The notes below the pieces were generated by a model, which worked only from the letters and a program-made list of their open reading frames with translations, was not told the DNA's origin and made no database searches. Below are positions 40,980-51,894 of a DNA stretch of 64,000 bases, piece after piece (the first letter of the stretch is position 1; every line of letters begins with the position of its first letter). Origin of the DNA: Punica granatum (Eukaryota > Streptophyta > Magnoliopsida > Myrtales > Lythraceae); the NCBI RefSeq assembly GCF_007655135.1, contig NC_045133.1, positions 3,658,001 through 3,722,000 of the forward strand, written 5' to 3'. The translations under genes and the position numbers were made by a program.

Positions 40980-41013
40980 ATTTGGTGCTAGAACATCACC
41001 TGCAGAGGGTATT

Positions 41014-41119
41014 AGTCGATCACGATATCATAGTAAGAGATTCGAGCCGTTTCTATCATTTCAAGAAGGGGTCCTGCTCCTGCAGAGGGTATTGGTGAAT
41101 TTGGTGCTAGAACATCACC
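41014..41119 (+). repeat. Tandem duplicate of the 3' end of the PPR-DYW gene
   Basis: This 106-bp segment repeats 40895-41000 with offset 119 bp and only two mismatches (40907/41026 and one in the CGTTTC/TATC stretch). It again contains the codons for RDSSRF.HFKKGSCSCRGYW plus stop and the first bases of the 3' flank. The block TGCAGAGGGTATT occurs three times at the junctions, suggesting microhomology-mediated duplication. It lies after the functional stop, so it is not translated. Confidence 0.92.
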
Positions 41120-41739
41120 AGCTGTTGAATGATGGCCCTGGTTGTGATGAAGACAACACTCGGTAAATGTAAAGACAGATTCATATGCTGAACCCTGTTC
41201 TTTTCATCGTCAAATCTTTAGTCATTCTAAAGAAGAAGACAAGATTTTTGCATCTCATATAGATTTATCCCCTTACTCCTCTGGTCCTCGAAATTTATCA
41301 GTGTCAACTGTTACATGCAGGTGTTAAAAGTCTTGGCAGGTTATTAATGCAAATGCGAAGGTTAGATTCTGAGCTGGGACATTACACGGAAATATTGAGA
41401 GGGCACGGTTCTTCGCTGCAGATCCTTGTGTTATATGCATCATGATCTAGTCGCTTTAGTTACGTGATTGTAAAAGTAAAGCCACTGGTTTGTGTCTGTT
41501 CTGATGCACGAGGAGCCAGAGCAGACTGGAACATTGTTCGCCTCCAAAAAAGGGAAGGTGGTTTTGGGGTTTGACTGCTTTTGGAATGGAATGAAGCTAA
41601 TGTCATGTGATATATATATTTGGCCTTTTGTTCAGCAAAGCCGGACCTCCATGGATAGCTTGGACCCTGCTTATCTTATTAAGAAGAGAAGTTTCTGGTC
41701 ACTCTCGGCTCACAGCCGCTGCTCTTATGCTTTGAGATG
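41120..41739. other. PPR 3' flank and intergenic region
   Basis: Presumed 3' UTR followed by spacer. The short frame 41492-41740 has no recognisable domain. Confidence 0.4.
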
Positions 41740-42640
41740 ACATATAAAGCATGGGATGGATCAGGAGATGACATGTTTCTGGTCTGAGAACAAGCTGACC
41801 GCATTATAAAGCATGATCTGGTTCCATCCTAGCATTCCGAAGCATAGCTTTATTGCTTGGACGAACTCCCTACTCAGGAGAGAATAGTAGTTTCGAGTGC
41901 TCCGCGTTGCTACTAGTGAAAATAAGAATCCTGTTTTTCTGCCGCAATTTTGCTAAACAAGTAAGGAGCAAGTTCGATGCTTAATGGTTATTCAAGAGAA
42001 GTTACTGACGGGTTTACTGAATTCGGTTGGGGTGTGAAATATATGAAGGGAAGGTCTGTCCAAAGCTCTTTTCTACAAACTGGCTTGGCAAGCTCGTCTT
42101 GATCTCATTTGGAAAGCTGGAAACGGGGAATCATTCTGATGCTATACCCTGATGCTGAGAGGAACTTGACTGGTGTCAAAAGTACAGTAAGGAACAGATT
42201 GTTGGATTCTAAATACATCTGCAGAAAGCTGGTCCAAAGCAAACGGAAGATGCTAGTTTGTTTTATGCTGTTCGTAATTCGTTCATTGATGTGGCGTGAT
42301 TCTGCTGTTGATAAGGTCCTGCTCATTGGGATTTAATCTAATGCTACACCGGCTATAATTGCCCGAGTTGAGCGATGTTGTGTGGAATCTAACAAGCTTC
42401 ATCATAAGAGGAAAAGGGGTTACGGACATACCCATTCTGCGATATCAGTGGTTTGAGGAAAACATAGATGCTGTAGTGGTGAAGGATCAGCTCGAAAAGA
42501 TTAACCACTTTGAAGCATTTAGCAGAAATCGTTTTGAGCCTCACTCAAGTCAATGGGCCGAACAGAACAAGCTCGAGAACTTGGATCTTATTTATATATT
42601 AGCTGACATCGATTCAGTTAGCATTCATATGTGAAATATA
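41740..42640 (+). mobile_element. Degenerate non-LTR (LINE) retrotransposon remnant, RVT zinc-binding region
   Basis: Broken plus-strand frames read WFHPSIPKHSFIAW (about 41819-41860) and FYKLAWQARLDLIWKAGNGESF (about 42070-42138, spanning frames). These resemble the zf-RVT region of plant LINE polyproteins (W..IPKHaFiaW and iGNG.s motifs). The two motifs occur in the reverse of the usual order, and stops and frameshifts are frequent. The open frame 42359-42634 downstream is not recognised. Confidence 0.4.
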
Positions 42641-42830
42641 CTTGTTAGTAAAGGCTCTTGTTCGAGGCGGGAAGATGCAACGAACGATAAGGTACATTGT
42701 GTTCTTTTCGACATCCGTCTGTAGTTGAATTATAACAGAAGTTGAAAGGCAGATATTTCCAATAATTTAACATTGAAGGTCTATAACTAACAGAATCTTT
42801 TGTGATTGAAGAATATCTCAAAATACACCG

Positions 42831-43170
42831 TATGAATTGATCTGCCTCAAAAAGTATATGAGATGTACAAAATCCCTAAGGCCAAACACGAGCCAAACGC
42901 ACATTGAAAGATCTGTACACGTTAAGTAAATTTTAATACAATATCTAATACAATATCTATATAAACCGAAAGCATTTCGGAAGTTTTCGTGGAGAGTAAA
43001 TTCGCCTTATGAATTGATCTATCTCAAAATGTCTATGAGATGTACAAAATCCCTAAGGCCCAACACAAGCCAGACGCACACTGAATGATCCATACACGTT
43101 AAGTAAATTTTAATACAATATCTAATTAAATATCTATATAAGCTGAAAGTATTTGGGAAGTTCTACGTTC
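42831..43170. repeat. Tandem duplication, 177-bp unit
   Basis: Unit 1 (42831-43007) and unit 2 (43008 to about 43170) share long blocks such as GAGATGTACAAAATCCCTAA and ACGTTAAGTAAATTTTAATA at a constant offset of 177 bp, with roughly 10-15 percent mismatches. No coding potential. Confidence 0.85.
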
Positions 43171-44936
43171 GTTTTTCATACTCTCGAGTTTCTTTTATTT
43201 TTAGAAACTACGAATAAATTAATGTAAATACATACATTCCTTAACCATGAAGTATGTAATAATAATATATATATTTATTTAGTTGTGAAGTAAATAATAA
43301 TAATAATAATAATGAAAAATAATATCATACATCACAGTTTGAAAACAAGTATTACAGTACATCATATTTCGAAAAATTAACATGGTGCATCACGAAAATT
43401 TTAAAAATTTTCACCATGCATTATTTCCGTCAACTGATGGACGGAAAGCTGACATGGCACGTTATTTGGACAAACGGTGCTAATGTGACCGTGCTTACTC
43501 TGCATCTGAGTCCCGTCTGGCCATGAAAATATGATGCACTCTGAAAATTATTTTCAAACTGTGATGCACGATGTCATTTTTTTATTTTAATATTTGTTTG
43601 TTAACTTATTTCCTAAAACGGAAAGACACTAACAACTATATACAAACTGTCATGTCCTGAATAATTTTGTTTCTGTTTCTCTTCCATTTTTTGTAATAAT
43701 TTGCTGCTCGATCATGAGACATGACCTCCATCATTGGCCGAGCCACAAAACTTCATGCGGTGTGTTTCCCTTGTTCGGGTCAGGACCGCATTAACGCAAT
43801 CATCAAACTCACAGAGCTCTTATAAGGGTTTCCACATCGTTTTTGTCAACACAGAGTTCAAATAGACGAATGCTCAACTCTAGAGAAGGACCTAATTTTC
43901 TCGACGGTGAGTTTAATTAAGTCGATTACTGTCAATGAAACTCCAACTTGGACCAAACTCTCTCGGCTATCTCTTCTTCTTCTTCTTCTTCCTCTTTCTT
44001 CTTTTTATTGTTTTCTTCGATCTCCTGCCGACCCCCTCCGTCCTTTTCGTCTCCTTGCTCTTTTTTTTTTTTTTTTAAATCTCCATTAAGATTTTAAAAC
44101 ATATGAAATGAAAAATTGTATTTTGATTATTTTAATTTTAATTTTAATTTATTCCTTTTGATTTTCTGTTGATGTTTTCAGAATTTACTGTTAACTTTTT
44201 CATATATATTTAACTTTTTTATATTTAAAATAAAAAAAATAAATAAAGAGTTATATAGCACTTTTCCACCATTTTGGTCTGGAGAGCAACCTTGTTCCGA
44301 CTCGATCGATTCAGTCGCACCTCAGCCCTTATCCAGCCAGCCCGGTTCAAGGTACCTCCTTTTTTCTTTTTCCTTTTTAACCATCTTCTTTATCTTTTTT
44401 TTTGCCAATAATGAAATGCATGCTATCTATGAAGTTAGGGGATGATGTAAGTTTGCCTGCCACGTTCGATGCGATTTTGAGATGTATAAAGATAGTTTGC
44501 GAAAAGAAAAATGAATAGGGGCAAGAGGCTGATGAGTTATTGTAAATTATGGATAGGGACGAATTGAGCCCCGAGAGCAGCAGTTCATAGGCTGGATAAA
44601 ATGAAAACGTCGCCTAATTTTATCTTGCGCAATCAATGTTCATGAGTTCGAATTTTGTCACCGTTATAATGTAACTTGTAGATATGACAATCTATCAGAA
44701 AATTTTGGAAAGTTGTTTTCTATTCAAATGACTCACATTTCTCAAAGGATATCCTTAACGAAGGAGAGAGTTTAAGAACAAAACGACTGTAATCAATTAC
44801 CAAACACAACAATGTTACGTTTTTTATTTTACATATTTGCTGAAATTCACGTTCCAGTGCTAATTTCTCCCGAGATCTAACAATTCTCATGCCAAACACC
44901 CCCTAATAATTAATCAATCAACCGATTGATATCAAT
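43171..44936. other. Intergenic region, AT-rich with simple repeats
   Basis: (TAA)n near 43297-43312, CTT runs near 43975-43995 and poly-T tracts. Segments such as GTGATGCACGATGTCA near 43560 and TACATCATA/ATCATACATCACAG near 43325-43370 look like arms of a degenerate inverted repeat. No gene was seen. Confidence 0.4.
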
Positions 44937-45630
44937 TAGGGGTGTGCACGGATACCGGGTATACTAGGAATCGGTTGGAACCTACCATTTAGGATAGGGT
45001 CCGGGTAGCTTGTATTGAAAATAGGGTAGGGTCCGAGTATTAAAATTAGGAATCAGTAAAAACAAGTTCCGGTTCTGATTCCTACATATAAGGTATCCAT
45101 AATCGGAACCGGAACGGATACTTGGACCAAATAATAATTTACATAGTTGTATTCAGATATATTTATCCCTTTTAGTTTATCGTATTCCCCTCTCCGTCTC
45201 TCTTTTCTCTTGGTGGAAGCTTTGCATTCCTTATCGTCGGCAGTTTTGGTCTGACGATGATAGGTTCATCATTGGTGAGGCCTAATTATATTACAAATGT
45301 TTAGTTTTGTAGATAGATTGATAAGACATATTACTTTTTGTTGTAAATGTATTGTGGATTTAATCTAAATCTATGTCGACATTCTGTTATGCATAATTAC
45401 TGAATATAGATGAGATATTTTCGATTTTATTTAGCGAGACAAAAAAATTTACAGGTTCCAACAGGGTACCCGAAACTTGTGGGATAATACAGGTTTCGGG
45501 TAGGTTCCGGTTCCATGACTCAACATGGTAAGGTTCGGTTCCAAAATCTTGGAACCTGTTCTTTATAGGGCAGGGTCCAGATATCGTGATAAAAACAGGG
45601 TACTCGGAACCGAACACCTCTAATATCAAT
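44929..45630. mobile_element. Non-autonomous hAT-like transposon with 8-bp target duplication
   Basis: The element proper is 44937-45622 (686 bp). It is flanked by a perfect 8-bp direct repeat ATATCAAT at 44929-44936 and 45623-45630. Terminal inverted repeats are TAGGGGTGTGCACGG (left) and TAGAGGTGTTCGG (right, reverse complement). The interior carries subterminal repeats around GGTTCCGGTTC, GGGTACC and AGGGTCCGGGTA in both orientations. It encodes no transposase. Eight-bp duplication and a TAGGGGTGT end suit the hAT superfamily. Confidence 0.85.
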
Positions 45631-45852
45631 CAATCGATCGATTAACATAGGAGAGCAGACCCAAAGTCAAACCACGGGCCATGAAAAGTCTCAAACTCAA
45701 GCCTGGCGGCCCAAAAAAGCCCAACCAACCGCTTTGTGATGAGCCCAAATCGATCCTTCTGGAGGCGGCGGTGGGCCGACTAAGAAGACGGCCGGAGAGT
45801 TTTCTTCTTCCAGTCATCCGCCCGCTCACAGAGGTCCGTCCACCACTCGGCA

Positions 45853-46218
45853 ATGTCGGATCCCTACGAGAGAGCGAAGGGAGGGAGGCTGTCCTTCAAG
45901 GGAGGGGCCCTCGCCACCCGCGGCAAGTCCATCGACAAGAAGAACAAGAAGAAGAAGCACAAGAAGCCGGCCGAGGACCATGGCGGCGATCCCGATAACC
46001 CCGCCGCCGCCCCTGACGGTGAGGTCGACGTCGACGCCAGCGGCGGCGGAGATGGGCAGGGGATCTACACGATCGATGCGGCGAAGAAGATGAAGTACGA
46101 GGAGCTGTTCCCGGTGGAGACGAAGAAGTTCGGGTACGACCCCAAGCTCAAGGCCCAGTCAGTCGAGGACGCGCTCGACGACCGCGTGAAGAAGAAGGCC
46201 GACCGCTACTGTAAATAG
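45853..46218 (+). CDS. FAM32A-like nuclear protein
   Basis: Intronless, 121 aa. It starts MSDPYERAKGGRLSFKGG, followed by a very basic stretch (about 23-40, KSIDKKNKKKKHKKP), an acidic/Gly-rich middle (about 44-72), and a conserved C-terminal part with YEELFPVETKKFGYDP and the invariant ending KKADRYCK. This is the FAM32A/DUF1754 family pattern and usual length (about 110-130 aa). Human FAM32A is a component of the post-catalytic spliceosome; a comparable nuclear role in plants is inferred. The gene lies 230 bp downstream of the hAT element. Its downstream flank is partly duplicated at 61324-61461. Confidence 0.88.
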   Translation: MSDPYERAKGGRLSFKGGALATRGKSIDKKNKKKKHKKPAEDHGGDPDNPAAAPDGEVDVDASGGGDGQGIYTIDAAKKMKYEELFPVETKKFGYDPKLKAQSVEDALDDRVKKKADRYCK

Positions 46219-46490
46219 CTCTCTCCCGCCCTGATTCTTATTCCTTCTTCCTGCTGCGGGCTGGAAAACCTAGAACGGTCAGTTTGATTGATATTCTGTA
46301 GCAGTACTTAGATGTATGACTATGACATTGGAGAAAGCATGTATGTCACTTCCATGGCGATTTCTGTACAAACGAAGGGGGTGATTTCCTCTGCCTATTC
46401 AGCTGTTGGCATCAGGGGAAACCTCGAAATTGCTAATTTTCCAGAAAAGATTAGTATTTCATGGATCTGAATTTTGGGTGAACCGGAACG

Positions 46491-46735
46491 GTGTTCGTTT
46501 GCGGAGTCTCTGTTTCTGTTAAAGTCGAAATTGCTAGTTAGTTGCTGATGTTCGTTTGCGGAATCTCTGTTTACATTAGAGTCGAGATTGCTAGTTAGTT
46601 GCGATGTTCATTCCCGGAATCTCTGTCTATTTTACGGCCGAGAACTCGAGATTGGTAGTTAGTTGAGATGTTCGTTCGCGGAATCTCTGTTTATGTTAGG
46701 GTTGAGAACTCGAGATTGCTAGTTAGTTGCTTCTG
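46491..46735. repeat. Four tandem imperfect repeats downstream of FAM32A
   Basis: Four units of about 56-64 bp start near 46491, 46547, 46604 and 46668. Each has TGTTCGTT(T/C)GCGGAATCTCTGT followed by TCGAGATTGCTAGTTAGTTG. Units 3 and 4 share an extra AGAACTCGAG insertion. The last unit's end is the start of the segment duplicated at 61324. Confidence 0.85.
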
Positions 46736-48571
46736 CTACATGATTAGCTGTTAGTGTTGAGGAGGGAAGTAATATCTCGAAGAAAGAAGCTCTGGGAAAC
46801 TAGGAAGATTGATGCAATACTATAGTCGGGATTGCTTATTGCCAAATTATCGTCGATTGGAATGTTGTGTGGGGCTTCAGTTCGAAGGCAGATTCGCAAC
46901 GGATACTTGTGTGGAAATCGAATGAAATGATTCAATGGGCATGAAGAATGCTTTCTTCCTCTTGGTTCTTGAAGACTGCATTTCTCAGTGGGAGGTTTAT
47001 ATCCTGCAAGGTTTGATTTGACCGCCATCGATATTGCTTTGGATGAATCCGGTGTTCTTATTAGGATCTCCTGAAAGCTGAAGATTGGATAGGCAAATGA
47101 ATTTGCAGATCCATGTGCACGAGTAACTCCGAATAGTGGTTCAAATTTTCCGGTTGAGAGTCGAGGGGCAATCTAAAGCGAATGAATTCTTAGTTTCGTT
47201 AATAAGCATTCGATTAGATTCGTCCTGATTAAATAATTGATCTCATACGTACTTTGTCAAAGCAAATTTCCTGAACCCTCCCATTATAAATCAGCATGGT
47301 ATATGGTGAGGCTAATAGGTGGGTTTTAGCCATTGAACAAGCTCGTGACTCTTTGGAACTTCACGGGCCGTTTGGATTCAGAGTTAAAGTTACTTTGATT
47401 TTGATTTTGATTTTGATTTTGATTGTGGAAAAAGACAAATAAGATGTAGTTATAAATTTGACTTGGAAAACGTGTGTTTTTGTTGTGTAGTGTGTTGAGT
47501 TAAAGTTAAAGTTAAAATCAAATTTCGGGAAAATAAACGGGGCCTCAGCATCTGATCATGGACATGAGGAGAAGTGATTCAATATGTGTAGCAAGAGAGT
47601 CCTTGGTATCACTGATACACGGCTAGCATCTCTCTTGGTCTCATGGAGATATCTTGAAGTTGAAGAGAGAATTTTTGGCAAGGTACAACCGGGATCGTGG
47701 TGAAACCATCGTGTGAATTCCGCTTCCCTTCTAGTATTGGAAAACCAAGGTCATAAGTCGATGCCATGGTGATTAAGACTCGGAAATAATCTACTGTCGA
47801 GCTGTAGTTTGCTCTGGTGACCTAATTCACCTAACAGATGCACTCATATGTAGCGAACAACCGCATCTGTCTGTTCGGTTTCTCCAGATGCAGGTAATGG
47901 TCTTAAAAACATCGATATGTTCAGTACACAAGTCCAGGCCGAGAGGATGCCGGTTCTTGCAGCATTTTAAGTTGGCTATACGACTACAACTGTTACCCAT
48001 CACCAAGCTCGACCAATCCTTTCCAAAGTTAACATCTGCAGAAGCCTTCACCGGCATAATCTGCATATAACCACCATCCAATCCAGGGTCCCTTATCTGA
48101 TCATATCAACACATATGATCTCGACATACCGGCCAGTTACGCTGATACAAGGTCCATTTGGGGTTGGATATTTGCTAACATTTTTTGACTTCAGAAGAAA
48201 TTCCGACCCGTAACCATAACCCCCTCTTGGGTTTCGGACCTGGATCAATGAGTTTAGCATCAGGTACGAACCTATTGGCCTAGAAGTAAAGGGTAGGAAA
48301 TGGGGAAGTCATGCACGATATAGAAGTTTGTTCAATGAGGATCGAGTTATGTCACCAGAATCGAACCTGAAACTGATGCAAACCCGAATTGCAAAAGCCC
48401 AAAATGCCCTTTCTAATAATTCTCTCCATTTTAGTGGACCAGCTGCCCGACGGGACCCAAGCCCACGGTCCTCCTCTGGGACATAGACATAGAAGCTCGA
48501 TCGCAGGGAACGGTTCATCCGTGGGGGAGGAGGGCTTGCTGCGGAGTCGACGGTCATTTACGGTTTCGGTG
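46736..48571. other. Spacer between FAM32A and NAA40
   Basis: Contains the parent of the duplicated block (46711-46847) and a MITE (47364-47546). No gene was recognised in the short frames at 46744-47028 and 47827-48081. The NAA40 promoter and leader occupy the last few hundred bases. Confidence 0.5.
47364..47546. mobile_element. Tourist-like MITE, copy 4
   Basis: Opposite orientation to copies 1 and 2. It begins near CGGGCCGTTTGGATTCAGAGTT, contains a TTTTGATTTTGATTTTGAT run and GTAGTGTGTTGAGTTAAAG, and ends GGGAAAATAAACGGGGCC. TCA may flank both sides. Its interior matches copies 1-3. Confidence 0.65.
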
Positions 48572-50588
48572 ATGGATCCCAAGAGGCCGAGCTCAGACGG
48601 CGGCGGCAACCGAGGGAAGAAGCTCAAGCGCAGGGAGGTAGGTGAGCACGAGACAATTTGAATTCTGAACTGAGGCTTCGGCATTTAGATAGGCATACTG
48701 ATGAAGTGCGAATCATCGCAGGTACTGGAGAAGAAGAAGGCGGTGGATGAGCTGATCGGAGCGGCTTATTCCGACGGCGACCCTCTCGCTTCTTTCCCTG
48801 ACTTCCGCCGTTACAGTAAAGATGGTACTTCCTCGTTCTGGCAGTAACACGTTGTTCCTCTGTCCTGTTCTGCTCTGATCTGCTTTTGCTATTGGGTTGT
48901 GCTTTGACAATTCATTTGAAAGGGAGGGAAGGAAAAAAGTATCGTTCTTTGATGATTCTCAGGTCTATCTGTGTGCTTGGAATCTGGGCACGGGAGTCAC
49001 CTCTCGTCTTCGGTTAAGCAGTACATACAAAACATACTCAAGGTAGCAGAAGCCGCACTTGCTTTATCGTTTCAGAAATTTAATAGTGGACGGTTTTTCT
49101 TTCCGAATGTTGTCTTGGAACTGAATCTTCCAGTGGCGTTTGTTATTTGGAGTGTATACATTTAGATGAACATGGAGGGGCCATATGGACCAGAATGGCC
49201 CGAAGAGGAGAAGGTGAAGCGCCGGGAAACGGTTGCTCCTGAAGCCCTTTATTTATTTGTGCATGAGACCACCAACGAAGGTGTGAACGTGGTGCCACTG
49301 GCATCAGATGATAAAGCTGTTACCAAGAAAACTGCAGGACAGATGGGTTCTTTGATTGGTTTTGTCCACTACCGGTTTATTGTGGAGGAGGAACTACCCG
49401 TCCTCTATGTCTACGAGCTACAGCTTGAACCTCGTGCTCAAGGAAAGGGACTGGGGAAATTCTTAATGCAACTGGTTGAGCTAATTGCTCGCAAGGTGCC
49501 AAACCTTTTCTTCTTTGGCTTTTAAAACAATTCATTGATATCTCAACTTGAGCTCATAAAATAGTTAGTACATGGACAAGTTTGTGGAAATACATTTGGC
49601 TCCTAATAAATACAGTACTCATATCTGTGAGCATCTTGCACTGGTTATAGTTTCCTTGCCAAAGATGATCTTGCTTCGATTTTCTGCCGTTGACTTCCAA
49701 TGTCACTCCTATGTAAGAAACTCATCGGGCATGAAATCTTTTACGATCGCATTCTTTGTGTGTTCTAGAATCGCATGGGTGCTGTGATGCTAACTGTTCA
49801 AAAAGCAAATGTGCCGGCTCTGAATTTCTACACAAATAGATTGAGGTAAATTCTATCTTGAAATTCTCTAATTGATTTTTTTGACTGACGAGGTTCCATG
49901 GTTATAATCACGACTCTTGTTTAAAAATTTTTGAGCCTCCCTTGTGACCAGAGAAAAGAAAAAAATTGAAGCTGTAGATCAGGTGGTGTTTTTTCTTTCT
50001 CCCAATATGTCCATCCTTTTCATTCGGTGTTTGATAATTAATGAATGTTCCTGCTCTTTTGCAGATATGTTGTTTCAGCTATATCTCCATCAAGAGTAGA
50101 TCTAGTGGTACCATTTTAAACTATGAAGTCATTCAAGTCCCCATGTTCTTTTCAACATCTCTCACATACTTCATCTGTGACAGCTATTGGCTGAAAAGAG
50201 CTATGAAATTCTCTGCAAAGCATTTGATCCTGAAGCAAAAGTTATACTGGAGGTACAATCAAATCTCAAAATATTCTTATCACAAACATAAGTTGTTCAT
50301 TAAGTCAGTGCTGATGTTAAGCACTAGAACTGACTCGAACATTAGATATTGTGCCACATCTTTAACGTGCAAAGAACATTTGCGACTGTAGATGAAAGTT
50401 TTCCACTTGATTTTGTTTTTCGTAGATTGTGGTTACCCTAATAATGATAAGACCATGAAATTAATTTGTCTTCTGGAGAGTTTCCCTTTGGAGGGCTTTA
50501 CCTTTATTCCCTCTCCATTGAGTTCGTCTAGTAGGGAAGAACATAACTGATGGTTGTGATAACTTCTTTGCTTTAGGATGGTTGTTGA
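48572..50588 (+). CDS. NAA40: N-alpha-acetyltransferase 40 (NatD), histone H4/H2A N-terminal acetyltransferase
   Basis: Eight exons, 48572-48637, 48722-48824, 48963-49042, 49166-49495, 49769-49845, 50065-50107, 50184-50252 and 50577-50588, give 259 aa. The N-terminus is basic (RGKKLKRRE). LEKKKAVDELI and SSSVKQYIQNILK precede the GNAT fold: PYGPEWPEEEKVKRRE, then YVYELQLEP and the acetyl-CoA loop RAQGKGLG (173-180), then MLTVQKANVPALNFYTNRLR and ISPSRVD...EKSYEILCKAFD. This order is that of NAA40, which acetylates the N-terminal Ser of histones H4 and H2A. Exon 6 has two in-frame donors (after 50104 or 50107) that differ by one Val. The last exon adds only Asp-Gly-Cys. The start at MDPKRP is preferred over an upstream frame (48389) that has no NAA40-like sequence. 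The 3' half is duplicated at 60367-61316. Confidence 0.9.
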
Positions 50589-51890
50589 GGTGACACTGAT
50601 GATTCTGTGATCAGCTCCAAATGCTATATATCTGAGGTTTGTCTGCCGCTGTTTTTTCTAATGTTTTCTGTCATTTATGTGAAATGAAATGACATGATGA
50701 TTACTAGTAGAATAATTGCTCCGGTGGTTGGGGCTTGATCTAGTCGTCAGTGTTTTCTTTACCTGTAAGATGTGTCTGGAGGAGCTATATTAATGTGTAA
50801 TGTCTCGCATTTCTCTGAGTAGGCTGATTCTGTCCACATGAAACACTGGCAGGTTTATGTTTTGGCATCGTGATAACAGAGGCTATCAGAGGACATCACC
50901 GACAAGAGCATATTGCTGAAGGTTCAGTGTGCTTTGATCTCAAAGAGTTCAAATGTTTGATGATACATTCATCATCCTCGTTTCACAAGCTAAAAAGGCT
51001 TCTATTCAAGTTGTAGTTTTAGATTTTAGTTGACACTGAACATGTTAGATTTATCAGTTCTGACTCCTTATTGTTTAACTTTCCTCTTATTTAAATAGTC
51101 GATACGGGGGGTGATTCTTGATTATTCTGAACAGTTATAATAGTGCACTTAATATCTAAGTTACGTCTTTCACTTTGTCGTCATTGCAATTGCAGCAAGT
51201 TGTTTTATTTTGCTTTTAAGAATCCGATGAGCCCGTAGTTGATGTTCAGTGTGCCTTTGGAAGAGAAAGGAGCTAAACAATCCTATTAATATATCGCAGG
51301 ATCGTGTTTATCTGCTACTTACTCCATTATTTGTTCTTGTTCTGCATAGAATATTACAGTAAAAAAAAAGACCCATGCCACTAGGAAGTTGTTCTTCGCA
51401 CTCAAGGTTAATGTTCTATTGGCTGATTTGTTTAGCACGATGGTGGCAAGTTGCCGAATTAAGAAATGAATTATTAGTTACAGATAGCTTATAGGTGTTG
51501 GTTATTGGGAGGTTCTGGACTACTCGAGGACTTGGCACTTCAGAGCAGTTAAAAGGTCAAGATTGAGTAGTATTCATCAAGCCGTTGTCGATGACAGTCT
51601 ACTTTGTGGACAACAATTGATTGCTGTTTAGGGAAAGCTGAACCTTCCTTCTGTAGTGTAATTGCATGGACATTGACGGACATCCGACTGGTGATATATA
51701 AGGCTAAGATTCTATGGCAGCTCATCAACAATGAGCTTCGCAATCATTATACAAGTAACACGAACCTTACTCGTCAATAGTTGATTAGGGCTTCTGCAAG
51801 TAACACGATGTGATGGCTAGACATTGTATTTGAGTCCACCCTAAGCTTTGTGCAGGGTCGTGGTCATGGATTCTTATTGAAAAATATGGG
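50589..51890. other. 3' flank of NAA40 and spacer
   Basis: The start is NAA40 3' UTR (shared with the duplicate up to about 50650). The rest has no recognised gene; upstream parts of the 5-phosphatase relic might lie after 51540 but could not be identified. Confidence 0.45.
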
Positions 51891-51894
51891 TTTA

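Noticed and set aside
45681..45998. 105-codon frame overlapping the start of the FAM32A-like gene
   Set aside because: It runs in a different frame from the conserved FAM32A sequence and has no family match; it is leader sequence.
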